The position numbers and the translations under genes are program-made. 64,000 nucleotides of DNA from Comamonas koreensis (GTDB lineage: Bacteria; Pseudomonadota; Gammaproteobacteria; Burkholderiales; Burkholderiaceae_C): positions 4,030,001 through 4,094,000 of the forward strand of contig NZ_CP043575.1 in the NCBI RefSeq assembly GCF_014076495.1, given 5' to 3'. This document shows, one piece after another, positions 36,607 to 45,000 of this stretch (the first letter of the stretch is position 1; every line of letters begins with the position of its first letter). The notes beneath the pieces were generated by a model that had not been told where the DNA came from, searched no databases, and saw only the letters and a program-made list of their open reading frames with translations.

Positions 36607-38007
36607 TCAGGACCCTGCCACCTTCATGCGGTTGACCAAGATGCTGCCCAAGGTCTTGGAGCCGGCGTTGTACTCGTCGGCACCCACGGCCTCGATGCCC
36701 TTGAACATGTCCTTGAGGTTGCCGGCAATCGTGATCTCCTCGACCGGGAAGGCGATCTGGCCGTTTTCGACCCAGAAGCCGCTGGCGCCGCGCGAGTAGT
36801 CGCCGGTGACCGGGTTCACGCCCTGGCCCATCAGCTCGATCACAAACAGGCCCGTGCCCAGCTTTTGCAGCATGGCATTGAGGTCGTCCGAAGGGCGCGT
36901 CTTGGTCGAGTAGAAATGCAGGTTGTGGGCACCGCCGGCATTGCCGGTGGTGCGCATGCTCAGCTTGCGGGCCGAATAGGTGGACAGGAAATAACCGGCC
37001 ACCTTGCCGTCCTCGATCACCGAGCGCTTGGCCACGCGCACGCCTTCGTCGTCATAAGGCGCGCTGCCCTTGCCGCCGATGATGAACGGGTCTTCGATCA
37101 GCTGGATGTGCTTGGGGAACACCTTCTTGCCCAGCGAATGCAGCAAGAAGGAGCTGCGGCGGTAGAGCGCGCCACCGCTGATGGCCTGCACCAGCGAGCC
37201 CACCAGGCCGGCAGCCAGCGGTGCATCGAACAGCACCGGGCATTCGGTGGTGGCAATCTTGCGTGCGCCCAGGCGCGACAGCGCCCGTTCGGCAGCGTAG
37301 CGGCCCACGACGGCCGGATCGGCCAGGTCGCCCGCACGGCGCATGCTGCTGTACCAGGCATCGCGCTGCATGTCAGCACCCTTGCCGGCAATCGGCGCGA
37401 CCGACAGGCTGTGGCGCGAGCTGGCATAGCCGCCGGCAAAACCATTGGTATGGGCGCTGTAGAAATGGCTTTGCTGGGCCGAGACACCGGCGCCTTCGCT
37501 GTTGGTGATGCGCTTGTCGGTGGCAAAGGCCGCTGCCTCGCATTGCAGCGCCAATTGGGCCGCCGCTTCGCTGTCAATGGCCCAAGGATGGAATAGCTCG
37601 AGCGCACGGTGCTCGGCTGCTGGCACAATGTCGGCTGCGTCGGGCAGACCTGCGATAGGGTCCTCGGCGGTGAAGCGTGCAATGTCATAGGCCGCCTGCA
37701 CGGTGCGCTGCACTGCTTGGGCAGAGAAATCAGACGTGCTGGCGTTGCCACGGCGTTTGCCCAGATAGACCGTCACCCCCAGTGATTTGTCCCGGTTGCG
37801 CTCCACCGTCTCTAGCTCGCCTTTGCGCACACTCACCGACAGACCGGAGCCTTCGGAGGCGTCGGCCCCGGCGTCGCTGGCCCCCAGTTTTTTGGCATGC
37901 AAGAGCGCCTGCTCGACGAGATCTTTGAAAAATGCGCGGCTGTAGCTGAAGCCGGACTCAGCCTTGGCATCGCCTTGGCTGTTAGAGCTGGATACGGATT
38001 TATTCAT
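36607..38007 (-). CDS. pmbA: Metalloprotease PmbA (TldE)
   Basis: 466 aa from the ATG at 38007; the longer open frame upstream overlaps darP antisense and is unlikely. Family hallmarks: SGLSVSVRKGELETVERNRDK with LGVTVYLGKRRGNAS, VPAAEHRALELFHPW, and the C-terminal NARNLHF-type and SGFWVENGQIAFPVEEITIA segments. TldD/PmbA form a heterodimeric cytosolic protease that processes microcin B17 precursors and CcdA-type antitoxins and degrades unfolded peptides; the metal motif lies in TldD, encoded elsewhere. Divergent from darP (81-bp gap), a common proteobacterial layout. Confidence 0.95.
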   Translation of the reverse strand: MNKSVSSSNSQGDAKAESGFSYSRAFFKDLVEQALLHAKKLGASDAGADASEGSGLSVSVRKGELETVERNRDKSLGVTVYLGKRRGNASTSDFSAQAVQRTVQAAYDIARFTAEDPIAGLPDAADIVPAAEHRALELFHPWAIDSEAAAQLALQCEAAAFATDKRITNSEGAGVSAQQSHFYSAHTNGFAGGYASSRHSLSVAPIAGKGADMQRDAWYSSMRRAGDLADPAVVGRYAAERALSRLGARKIATTECPVLFDAPLAAGLVGSLVQAISGGALYRRSSFLLHSLGKKVFPKHIQLIEDPFIIGGKGSAPYDDEGVRVAKRSVIEDGKVAGYFLSTYSARKLSMRTTGNAGGAHNLHFYSTKTRPSDDLNAMLQKLGTGLFVIELMGQGVNPVTGDYSRGASGFWVENGQIAFPVEEITIAGNLKDMFKGIEAVGADEYNAGSKTLGSILVNRMKVAGS

Positions 38008-38087
38008 ACTGCCCGCTATGATACTGATAACCGCCATCGCCCAGGCACTGCGCCGGGCGATGGCCTTTTGAACAAAAGCATTTAACC

Positions 38088-38774
38088 ATGTCACGCAAAC
38101 CCAAAAAAGGCTATTTCGTTCGCGGCAAGTTCGTGGCCGAAGGCAGCGAGCTCGATATCGAACTCAAGGCCGAGCTCAAAGGCACGACCGAGTCGAGCAA
38201 ATCCGACCTGAAAAAGGAGATGGATGAGCTGCAAGACCTGGGCAAAGAGCTGCTGACCTTGCGCAGCGATCTCTTCAAGCGCCTGGATTTGCCCGAGATT
38301 CTGGCCAACGCGTTGGCCGAAGCCAAGCGCATCACCAATTTCGAGGGCAAGCGCCGCCAGATGCAGTACATCGGCAAGCTGATGCGCAAGCTCGAAGACA
38401 GCGAAGTTGCCGCCATCAATGCCGCACTGTCCGAGCAAAAGGAAGGCTCCAGCCTGGAAAAGGCTCTGCTGCATGCGGCCGAGCAGTGGCGCGACCGCAT
38501 GATCGTCAGCGACGATGCCGTCGCCCAGTGGATCAACGAGGCTCCCGATACCGACATTCAGCAGCTGCGCTCGCTGGTGCGCCAGGCCCGCAAGGACATG
38601 CCCGGCGCCCATGAGGCCAATGTGCAGGAATCGACCGGCCAGGCGCCCCGCAAGGGCCGCGCCTACCGTGAGCTGTTCCAGCTGGTGCGCGACCATGTGA
38701 TGGCCGCCCACAGCGCCAGCCGCAGCAGCGCCGATGCGCCCGAAGACGGCGATGACGACGATGACCAGGCCTGA
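38088..38774 (+). CDS. darP: Ribosome biogenesis factor DarP/YjgA (DUF615)
   Basis: 228 aa. The N-terminus MSRKPKKGYFVRGKFVAEGS is followed by the DUF615 core (TESSKSDLKKEMDELQDLGK, LPEILANALAEAKRITNFEGKRRQMQYIG). YjgA associates with late 50S precursors. The acidic C-terminal tail (DAPEDGDDDDDQA) is a short extension. Divergent from pmbA and followed 22 bp later by mog, a Burkholderiales synteny. Confidence 0.93.
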   Translation: MSRKPKKGYFVRGKFVAEGSELDIELKAELKGTTESSKSDLKKEMDELQDLGKELLTLRSDLFKRLDLPEILANALAEAKRITNFEGKRRQMQYIGKLMRKLEDSEVAAINAALSEQKEGSSLEKALLHAAEQWRDRMIVSDDAVAQWINEAPDTDIQQLRSLVRQARKDMPGAHEANVQESTGQAPRKGRAYRELFQLVRDHVMAAHSASRSSADAPEDGDDDDDQA

Positions 38775-38796
38775 TGGCAGCGCAAGGGATAAGGCC

Positions 38797-39393
38797 ATGA
38801 GCAACACCTACGACAGCGTCAAGATTGGCCTGGTCTCCATCAGCGACCGCGCCAGCACCGGCGTTTACGAAGACAAGGGCCTTCCTGCGCTGCAGGACTG
38901 GCTGGGCCGCGCGCTGCGCAACCCGCTGCAGTACGAGACCCGCCTGATTGCCGACGAAGAGGCACTGATCAGCCAGACCCTCATCGAGCTGGTGGACGCG
39001 GGCTGCGCGCTGGTGCTGACCACCGGCGGCACCGGCCCCGCGCCGCGCGATGTGACGCCCGAAGCGACCCTGGCCGTGGCCGACAAGGTGATGCCCGGCT
39101 TTGGCGAGCAAATGCGCCAGATCAGCCTGCAGTTTGTGCCCACCGCGATTTTGTCGCGCCAGGTGGCCGTCATCCGGGGCAGCAGCCTGGTCATCAACCT
39201 GCCCGGCCAGCCCAAGGCGATTGCCCAGACCTTGGAGGGGCTCAAGGACGCCGATGGCCAGCAGCAGGTGCCCGGCATCTTTGCTGCCGTGCCCTACTGC
39301 GTGGACCTGATTGGCGGCCCCTATCTGCAGACCGATGAAGCGGTCTGCAAGGCATTTCGCCCCAAGGGCGCCGAGCGCCCCAGCGCGGGCTAA
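38797..39393 (+). CDS. mog: Molybdopterin adenylyltransferase
   Basis: 198 aa from the ATG at 38797; a frame open further upstream overlaps darP. MogA/MoaB fold with the MPT/AMP-binding loop TTGGTGPAPRDVTPEAT and GSSLVINLPGQPKAI. It adenylates molybdopterin, the step before molybdate insertion. Together with darP on one transcript. A stem-loop with little T-run follows at 39421-39455. Confidence 0.95.
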   Translation: MSNTYDSVKIGLVSISDRASTGVYEDKGLPALQDWLGRALRNPLQYETRLIADEEALISQTLIELVDAGCALVLTTGGTGPAPRDVTPEATLAVADKVMPGFGEQMRQISLQFVPTAILSRQVAVIRGSSLVINLPGQPKAIAQTLEGLKDADGQQQVPGIFAAVPYCVDLIGGPYLQTDEAVCKAFRPKGAERPSAG

Positions 39394-39420
39394 ACGCTCA
39401 ACAACGCCGATACCCCGCCC

Positions 39421-39455
39421 AGAGCGCGAAATGTGTACACAGTTTCGCGCTCTTT
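39421..39455. terminator. Hairpin terminator after mog
   Basis: 11-bp stem AGAGCGCGAAA/TTTCGCGCTCT with an 11-nt loop, then only TT; probably a weak terminator or RNA-stabilising hairpin. Confidence 0.6.
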
Positions 39456-39692
39456 GCATTGCAGCCGGCCAATGTCCCAGCTCTTTGCGGCGGCGCCGCC
39501 AGCTGGCACAGGCTGCGGCATTTTTTGGTTAAATGCTTGCTTGCCACTTTGCCGCTCCCCTCTTCTGAGAGGCGGTGGTTCTTCATTTCGGCGCCTTAGC
39601 CCCCACCCGCTTCTTCCTCCATCCAAGCCTTTGCCCCGCAGTGCCAGGCAGCGCTTGCTGTGATTGCGGCCCAGGGCAGCGCCCAGCGCCCC

Positions 39693-40901
39693 ATGCAAAA
39701 GTCACCCGTTACGCTCACCTTGCTGTTTGCCCTGTGCACCATGATTGGTCCGCTGGGCATCGATACCTACCTGCCCTCTTTCCATGCCATCGGGCAGGAA
39801 TTTGGCGCCACGCCGATAGCGGTGCAGCAGACGCTGAGCGTCTACGTCTTTGCGATGGCCAGCACCATGCTGTTCTACGGCACGCTCAGCGACACCTTTG
39901 GCCGCCGCCGCGTGCTGATGGTCTCGGCCATCGGCTATTGCATCACCTCGCTGGCAGCGGCCTTTGCCGGCTCGATCGAATCGCTGGTGCTGATGCGCCT
40001 GGTGCAGGGCCTGTGCGCCGGCTCGGGCATGGTCATCGTGCGCGCCATGGTGCAGGACCAGCACCAGGGAGCAGAGGCGCAGCGCATGATGGCGCTGGTG
40101 ATGATGGTGTTTGGCCTGGCCCCTGCGCTGGCGCCCGTGCTGGGCGGCTGGCTGCAAAGCCATGGTGGCTGGCGCTACAGCTTCTATTTCCTCTCGGGCT
40201 TTGGCGCGCTGCTGGCACTGCTGATCTGGCGCCAGCTGCCCGAGACGCTGCCGCCCGAGCGCCGCACGCCTTTGAAGCTGCGCGTCATTGCCGGCAACTA
40301 CCTGCAGGCGCTGCGCAACCGCAAATTCCGCACCATGCTCATCGGCCTGGCGCTGATGGCCGGTGCCAACTCCATCTACATCAGCTCCGCTGCCGAGTTT
40401 GTGATGACCATCCTGGGCAAGGACGAAACTGCGCTGGGCTGGCTGTTCATCCCGCTGATCGCCGGCACCATGCTGGGCTCGGCCGTCTCTAGCCTCTTTG
40501 CCCGCCGCATTCCGCCCACCGTGCAAAAACGCATCGGCTATGCCTGCCTGCTCATCGCCTGCGCCAGCAACCTGCTCTACAACAGCCTGACGCAACAGCC
40601 CAGCGTCCCTTGGGCCGTCCTGCCGATCACGCTCTACACCTTTGGCATCTCGCAGCTGATGCCCATCCTGACCCTGGAAGCCATGGGCCATTTCCCCCAG
40701 ATGCGCGGCCTGGCCTCGTCTCTGCAGGGCTTTAGCCAGATGATGGTCTTCACCATCATCTCGGGCCTCGTGGCGCCGCAGCTCTTTCACAGCGGCCTGT
40801 TGCTGGCGCTGGGCCTGGCGGTGACGGTGCTGCTGGGGATGGCGGTGTTTGCCTGGGCATCGCGCATGCCGGATGCACGGGGGCTGGGGCAGGTGGTTTG
40901 A
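39693..40901 (+). CDS. Bcr/CflA-family multidrug efflux MFS transporter
   Basis: 402 aa from the ATG at 39693; a GTG 33 bp upstream is less likely. Twelve predicted TM helices and the DHA1 Bcr/CflA start (LLFALCTMIGPLGIDTYLPS) with GTLSDTFGRRRVLMVS, the MFS loop 2-3 motif. Family members export bicyclomycin, chloramphenicol, sulfonamides or cysteine by proton antiport. The upstream region 39456-39692 has no other gene. Substrate not deducible. Confidence 0.92.
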   Translation: MQKSPVTLTLLFALCTMIGPLGIDTYLPSFHAIGQEFGATPIAVQQTLSVYVFAMASTMLFYGTLSDTFGRRRVLMVSAIGYCITSLAAAFAGSIESLVLMRLVQGLCAGSGMVIVRAMVQDQHQGAEAQRMMALVMMVFGLAPALAPVLGGWLQSHGGWRYSFYFLSGFGALLALLIWRQLPETLPPERRTPLKLRVIAGNYLQALRNRKFRTMLIGLALMAGANSIYISSAAEFVMTILGKDETALGWLFIPLIAGTMLGSAVSSLFARRIPPTVQKRIGYACLLIACASNLLYNSLTQQPSVPWAVLPITLYTFGISQLMPILTLEAMGHFPQMRGLASSLQGFSQMMVFTIISGLVAPQLFHSGLLLALGLAVTVLLGMAVFAWASRMPDARGLGQVV

Positions 40902-40930
40902 GTTCCGTCTTCGGCGATCAAAAGATTGCG

Positions 40931-41374
40931 CTACCAGCTCTGCGCATAGGGATGCACATCGTGGGCCCAGCTGATGCCAAGCGCGGCCATCTCCATCAGC
41001 AAATCGGGCGGCAACACGATAGCGTAGTTGCGCGCGCTGAAGCTGCTGATCTGTAACACCAAGCGCCCACCTTGACCCTGCAATAGAAGCAGAAAATGCT
41101 TATGTGGACGCAGCAGCTCAAGCACTGCAGAAATAGCGTCCTCAGCAGCATCGTCGGAGGACATATATTCGCCCCGCTTGAATGGATCGGCGCTCCAATA
41201 GCTTTCAGCGTGAATGCCACCAAGAAGACGCCCCTTGGGCGTTTTGCGCGGCTGCCCCGCCATGCAGAAATGCGTGGGCTCCAGCCCCAGTGTCTCGGTG
41301 ACTATCTGCGGGTCAATGCTTGGATGCCAAATTCGGAAATCCAGCTTGTAGGAATAAAGTTGCATCTGATCCAT
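40931..41374 (-). CDS. DUF4279-domain protein
   Basis: 147 aa from the ATG at 41374; a TTG 21 bp upstream and an ATG 9 bp downstream are alternatives, none with a clear Shine-Dalgarno. Pattern matches DUF4279: LDFRIWHPSIDPQIVTETLG, ESYWSADPFKRG and a C-terminal RNYAIVLPPDLLMEMAALG. Members are small cytosolic proteins, often seen among immunity-like genes of toxin systems, but no toxin gene is adjacent here. Local base composition is less GC-rich than neighbours, which may point to transfer. Confidence 0.75.
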   Translation of the reverse strand: MDQMQLYSYKLDFRIWHPSIDPQIVTETLGLEPTHFCMAGQPRKTPKGRLLGGIHAESYWSADPFKRGEYMSSDDAAEDAISAVLELLRPHKHFLLLLQGQGGRLVLQISSFSARNYAIVLPPDLLMEMAALGISWAHDVHPYAQSW

Positions 41375-41465
41375 ATCATCAAAATCAGCTAGCAATCTAG
41401 CCGACTTTGCGACGCATCGGAAGTGTCCTAACGCACTCTACCGCTTGCTCCATGCCTGCGCTTGG

Positions 41466-41502
41466 AAAAAACCGCCAGGGCACCCGAAGGCGCCACTGGC
41501 GG
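41466..41502 (-). terminator. Rho-independent terminator after the GDPD protein
   Basis: Stem CCGCCAG...CTGGCGG with a following T-run on the minus strand, 25 bp after the stop at 41528. Confidence 0.85.
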
Positions 41503-41527
41503 TCAACTACCCATCAAAGACTCGCTA

Positions 41528-44500
41528 TCAGAGCCGCGCCTTGCGCTTGCGGCGCCAGGCCAGCAAGCCCATGCCACCTGACAGCAGCGCCAGCGCTGCA
41601 TGGCCCAAGGTAGGCACGGGGGTGGCGGTAGCGCCAGGGGTGCCAGGGTTGCCTGGGTCATCGGCGAGCACGGCCACACCACCCGGATCGCGGATGACGC
41701 CATTGGCCAGCAGGTCGTCATCGCCGGTCTGGCCGTCGGTGAGAGTCAGGACGACCTTGTTGCCGCTGATCGTGGCGTTGGGGTAGGCATACCAGTGGTC
41801 CTGGTTGTTGTCGGCGGTCTTGCCAAACTTGTAGTACTTGGCATTGGCCGGCAGCGCCTGCGGGTAGGTCATCTCCACCGTGGCGCTCTGGCCTGGCTGG
41901 CCGCCGGTCAGCTGCAGGCTGACGACGCCAAACGGAAAGCTCAGACCACTGGGCGCGGCCGCTGCCGGGCTTACGGCAACCGCCTGCGCGGCATCAAAGG
42001 CCCACAGGCCCGTGCCGCCGCCTTGCACGGTGGCTTGCATCTCGCCGTCCTTGCCGATGGGGGTCAGGGATGCGCTGGCGGGCTTGGCCGCAAAGTCAAA
42101 ACGCACTTGGCACTGCGCTGCAATCGTGCCGGTGGTGTAGGCCGTTTGGTCGGCATTCCATTGGCCAGCCGGGCAGGTGCTGTCTGCCGCCAGGCCCACC
42201 AGCTGGTAGCCCGGTTGGGGCACCACGGCGCAGGTGCTGGTCTGGCCGGGCACTGCGCTGCTGCAGCTCACATTACCGGCAGCGGGTGCATTGGGTGTGC
42301 CCACCACGCCATCGCTGCCATCGCCCACCACCAGGGTCAGCGGCTGGCCCATGATCACATAGCTGTAGATGGCATCCATCTGGTAGCGATAGCCGGGCAT
42401 GACGATGGCCGTGCCTGCGCTGCTGAAGCTGAGGCCTCCTTTGCCATCGGGCACTGCCGTAGCGGTACCACCCAGGTACACCAGCTCGGTGGCGGTAGCA
42501 TCGCTTTGCGCACGCAGTTGGGTGGTCAGGGTCACACCCAGGCTCAGCGGCTCGTTCAAGGCCAGTGCGGCCGTTTGCGGCTTGGCAGCGATCTCGACCG
42601 GGAAGTTGCTGGCCAGGTAGGCGTGGTCGGTGGTGATGCCGTTGGTGCCCCAGCTGTAGTACTTGTAGAAGTCAGTGGCCGTATTCACGGTCCATGGCCA
42701 GAAGGTCACGCCCCGGTGCTTGGCCGCTTCCATCGTGCTTTGACGAATGGCGGTGTAGCTGGGGTTGAAGGTCGAGGAGTTGGCCTGGGTGGCCTCAAGC
42801 ACATTGCGCACGCTGGCGGGGACATCTGCGCTGTCGGCAATGCTGTTGAGGAAGCCGCCGGTCAGCTCGGGCATTTGCTCGCCGCTGCGCTTGAGCTGGT
42901 CGGCAATGAAGGAGATCGCAACCGACTGGTCGGCCACCCCCTCTTCGGCCATTTCCTTCTTGAGCTGGGCAATGATGCGCGGGTTGCTGCTCTTGAGCTC
43001 GATCACATGGGTGATGGGCTTGTCCTTGAACGCCTGGAAGTACTCACGCATCGTGGGCACCTGGTAGCCCTTGGTCTTGGTGGCCAGCGCCTTGACCTGC
43101 GCGAGGCTCATGTCCTCCACATTGCCCGTGCCATTGGTGGTGCGATTGACGGTGTCGTCATGCATGATGACCAGGTGGTCGTCGGTGGTGATGTAGATGT
43201 CGTTTTCCACGGCATCGGCACCGGCAGCCACTGCCGCCTTGGCGCTTTCCAGCGTGTTTTCGTCCTCGCGGCTAGGCATGCCACGGTGGCCGATGACCAG
43301 CGGCTTGCGCAGCAAGGTGTTGGTGGGCAGCTTGCGCAGCACATCGGCGTAGGCGGCGCTGTTGGCAGAGACGACGCCGTTGACACCGCTGACCAGCACC
43401 TTCGCTGCTTGCTCGGGGGTTGCGGCCTCGGCATTGCTCCACACCGTGATCAGCAGGCGCTGCAGATGGGCGACAAACGCGCGGGTTGTCAGGCCCTCGG
43501 GCAGGATCGCGATCTTGGCGCCCGCCCGGTTGGTCTCGCCCACGATGGTCAACAGATCGGCCTTGGACGTGGTCAGCTTGCGCTCGCTGAAATCCACCGC
43601 CGTGCGCAGTTTGGGCAGCGCCACACGGGCCTGCTTGAGCAATGCCACATCGCTGGACAGCAAGGTCAGGTCGGCGAGATTGTGCACCTGGTCGGAGAAG
43701 GTCACCAGCGCGTTCAGGGTCGCTGCATCCTGGATGCGCAACAGCGCAATGGTGTTGCGGTTGGACTGGGCAAAGTAGGCCGCCAGCGTGCCGACGTTGG
43801 CACCGCTGGCATCAAGCAGATTGAGGCTGCTGTCCAGCGTCCACAGCGCATGGCTGGCGCCGGTGCCAGCCAGCGATTGCAGGCCTTGGGCCGCCTGTAC
43901 CAGGGTGGGTGCCATTGCCGCTGCGCTGCCGGCGTCCTGCACGGCCACGGGCATATCGAACTCAGGCAGCGGCGTGATCTGCTCGGTCACCTTGATGCTT
44001 TTGACACGCATGATGAGGCCGGCCGTCTGCATGCCGATGCCGCCCTTGGCCAGGTCGGCGCTCAGCATGGTGTCGTGCTGCAAGGCGCCATCGAGGTACT
44101 GGCGCACCCGGTTGCCATGGACCACCACGCTGGCGGTGTAGGTCTTCGCGGCGCTGATCGCCTCGGTGAACGGCTTGGTACCCTGCACCGACCAGGCGCC
44201 GGCCTTGCGGAATGCAAACTCGGTGCCGTTATTGGCCGTAGCCGCCTGGCGAATCGCGAACTGGTAGTAAGGCTCGTGGGCTGGGGTATTGGCAGCGGGC
44301 GAGGTGCGGTACATCACGCTACCCCAGCGAGCGGTGTTGTTGGGCTGCTCGAAGCTGAACTCCACATCCACGCGGTAGTTGGATAGATTTTCCAGCGCTA
44401 CTGGCAAGAGCACGGCCGTCATCGCGGTGCTATCGGCCTTGCCGTTGATCAGAAGATGGCCGGTGCTGGCATCGATAGTCACCGTGCCCTTGTTCCAGCT

Positions 44501-44710
44501 TGCGGTGCGCCAGCCATCAGGCAGCTTGGTCGCTGCCGGGTCGTTGAACACATGCGAGGCATAGACCTGGCCTTGCGGGTCAGCAGAGGCCAGCTTGGCC
44601 TCCAGCGCCTGGCCAGCGGGGGTCTGCAAGGCCAGGTCTGCCGCTGTCGTGGTTTGTGTGGTGAGGATGAGCAAAGAGGCCATGGCGGCCACAAGGGGTA
44701 AGCGTCGCAT
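41528..44710 (-). CDS. Large exported glycerophosphodiester phosphodiesterase-domain protein with IPTL-CTERM tail
   Basis: 1060 aa from the ATG at 44710, followed by a signal peptide (MRRLPLVAAMASLLI...). Residues about 45-235 resemble a concanavalin/LamG-like sandwich (ASHVFNDPAATKLPDGW... ...GNRVRQYLDGALQ). Residues about 470-710 are a GDPD TIM barrel with the catalytic HRGMP (His475), ENDIY and a second His in VIMHDDTVNRTT, and a Mg2+-ligand Glu in HVIELKSS. Beta-rich repeats follow, then from about residue 1032 VPTLGHAALAL and a terminal RRKRKARL, the IPTL-CTERM layout. Probably an envelope-anchored phosphodiesterase degrading glycerophosphodiesters. Confidence 0.85.
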   Translation of the reverse strand: MRRLPLVAAMASLLILTTQTTTAADLALQTPAGQALEAKLASADPQGQVYASHVFNDPAATKLPDGWRTASWNKGTVTIDASTGHLLINGKADSTAMTAVLLPVALENLSNYRVDVEFSFEQPNNTARWGSVMYRTSPAANTPAHEPYYQFAIRQAATANNGTEFAFRKAGAWSVQGTKPFTEAISAAKTYTASVVVHGNRVRQYLDGALQHDTMLSADLAKGGIGMQTAGLIMRVKSIKVTEQITPLPEFDMPVAVQDAGSAAAMAPTLVQAAQGLQSLAGTGASHALWTLDSSLNLLDASGANVGTLAAYFAQSNRNTIALLRIQDAATLNALVTFSDQVHNLADLTLLSSDVALLKQARVALPKLRTAVDFSERKLTTSKADLLTIVGETNRAGAKIAILPEGLTTRAFVAHLQRLLITVWSNAEAATPEQAAKVLVSGVNGVVSANSAAYADVLRKLPTNTLLRKPLVIGHRGMPSREDENTLESAKAAVAAGADAVENDIYITTDDHLVIMHDDTVNRTTNGTGNVEDMSLAQVKALATKTKGYQVPTMREYFQAFKDKPITHVIELKSSNPRIIAQLKKEMAEEGVADQSVAISFIADQLKRSGEQMPELTGGFLNSIADSADVPASVRNVLEATQANSSTFNPSYTAIRQSTMEAAKHRGVTFWPWTVNTATDFYKYYSWGTNGITTDHAYLASNFPVEIAAKPQTAALALNEPLSLGVTLTTQLRAQSDATATELVYLGGTATAVPDGKGGLSFSSAGTAIVMPGYRYQMDAIYSYVIMGQPLTLVVGDGSDGVVGTPNAPAAGNVSCSSAVPGQTSTCAVVPQPGYQLVGLAADSTCPAGQWNADQTAYTTGTIAAQCQVRFDFAAKPASASLTPIGKDGEMQATVQGGGTGLWAFDAAQAVAVSPAAAAPSGLSFPFGVVSLQLTGGQPGQSATVEMTYPQALPANAKYYKFGKTADNNQDHWYAYPNATISGNKVVLTLTDGQTGDDDLLANGVIRDPGGVAVLADDPGNPGTPGATATPVPTLGHAALALLSGGMGLLAWRRKRKARL

Positions 44711-45000
44711 AGGGATCCCAAAAGAAAGGCGGAAGTGTTGCAACGGCGGGTGACATCCTGATGAAAAAAATTTGACACCCCCACTCTCAAGCCAGCATGC
44801 CCTGCGGACAAAAATATCTATGTGTTATTTGGTATGCATTTGTATTTATCTAACTCTCAAATATCTACCTGGTCGGGCGGGCCGGTAACGTGGGTGACAA
44901 ACGCGCTGGGCTGCGCCCGTTTTCACCCTGTCGCCATCTGGCATCTGCTCTTAGCATGGGTGTTGCAAAACCAAAGCAACCCATAACAAAGGAGTCTCAT
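44711..45000. other. 290-bp divergent region, partly AT-rich
   Basis: Lies between the minus-strand GDPD gene and a plus-strand Liv receptor gene. It contains an AT-rich stretch about 44810-44870 and presumably promoters for both, but I could not fix -35/-10 boxes. Confidence 0.5.

Noticed and set aside
41600-44386. 928-codon open frame opposite the GDPD gene
   Set aside because: Shadow frame; the minus-strand gene has signal peptide, GDPD motifs and sorting tail.
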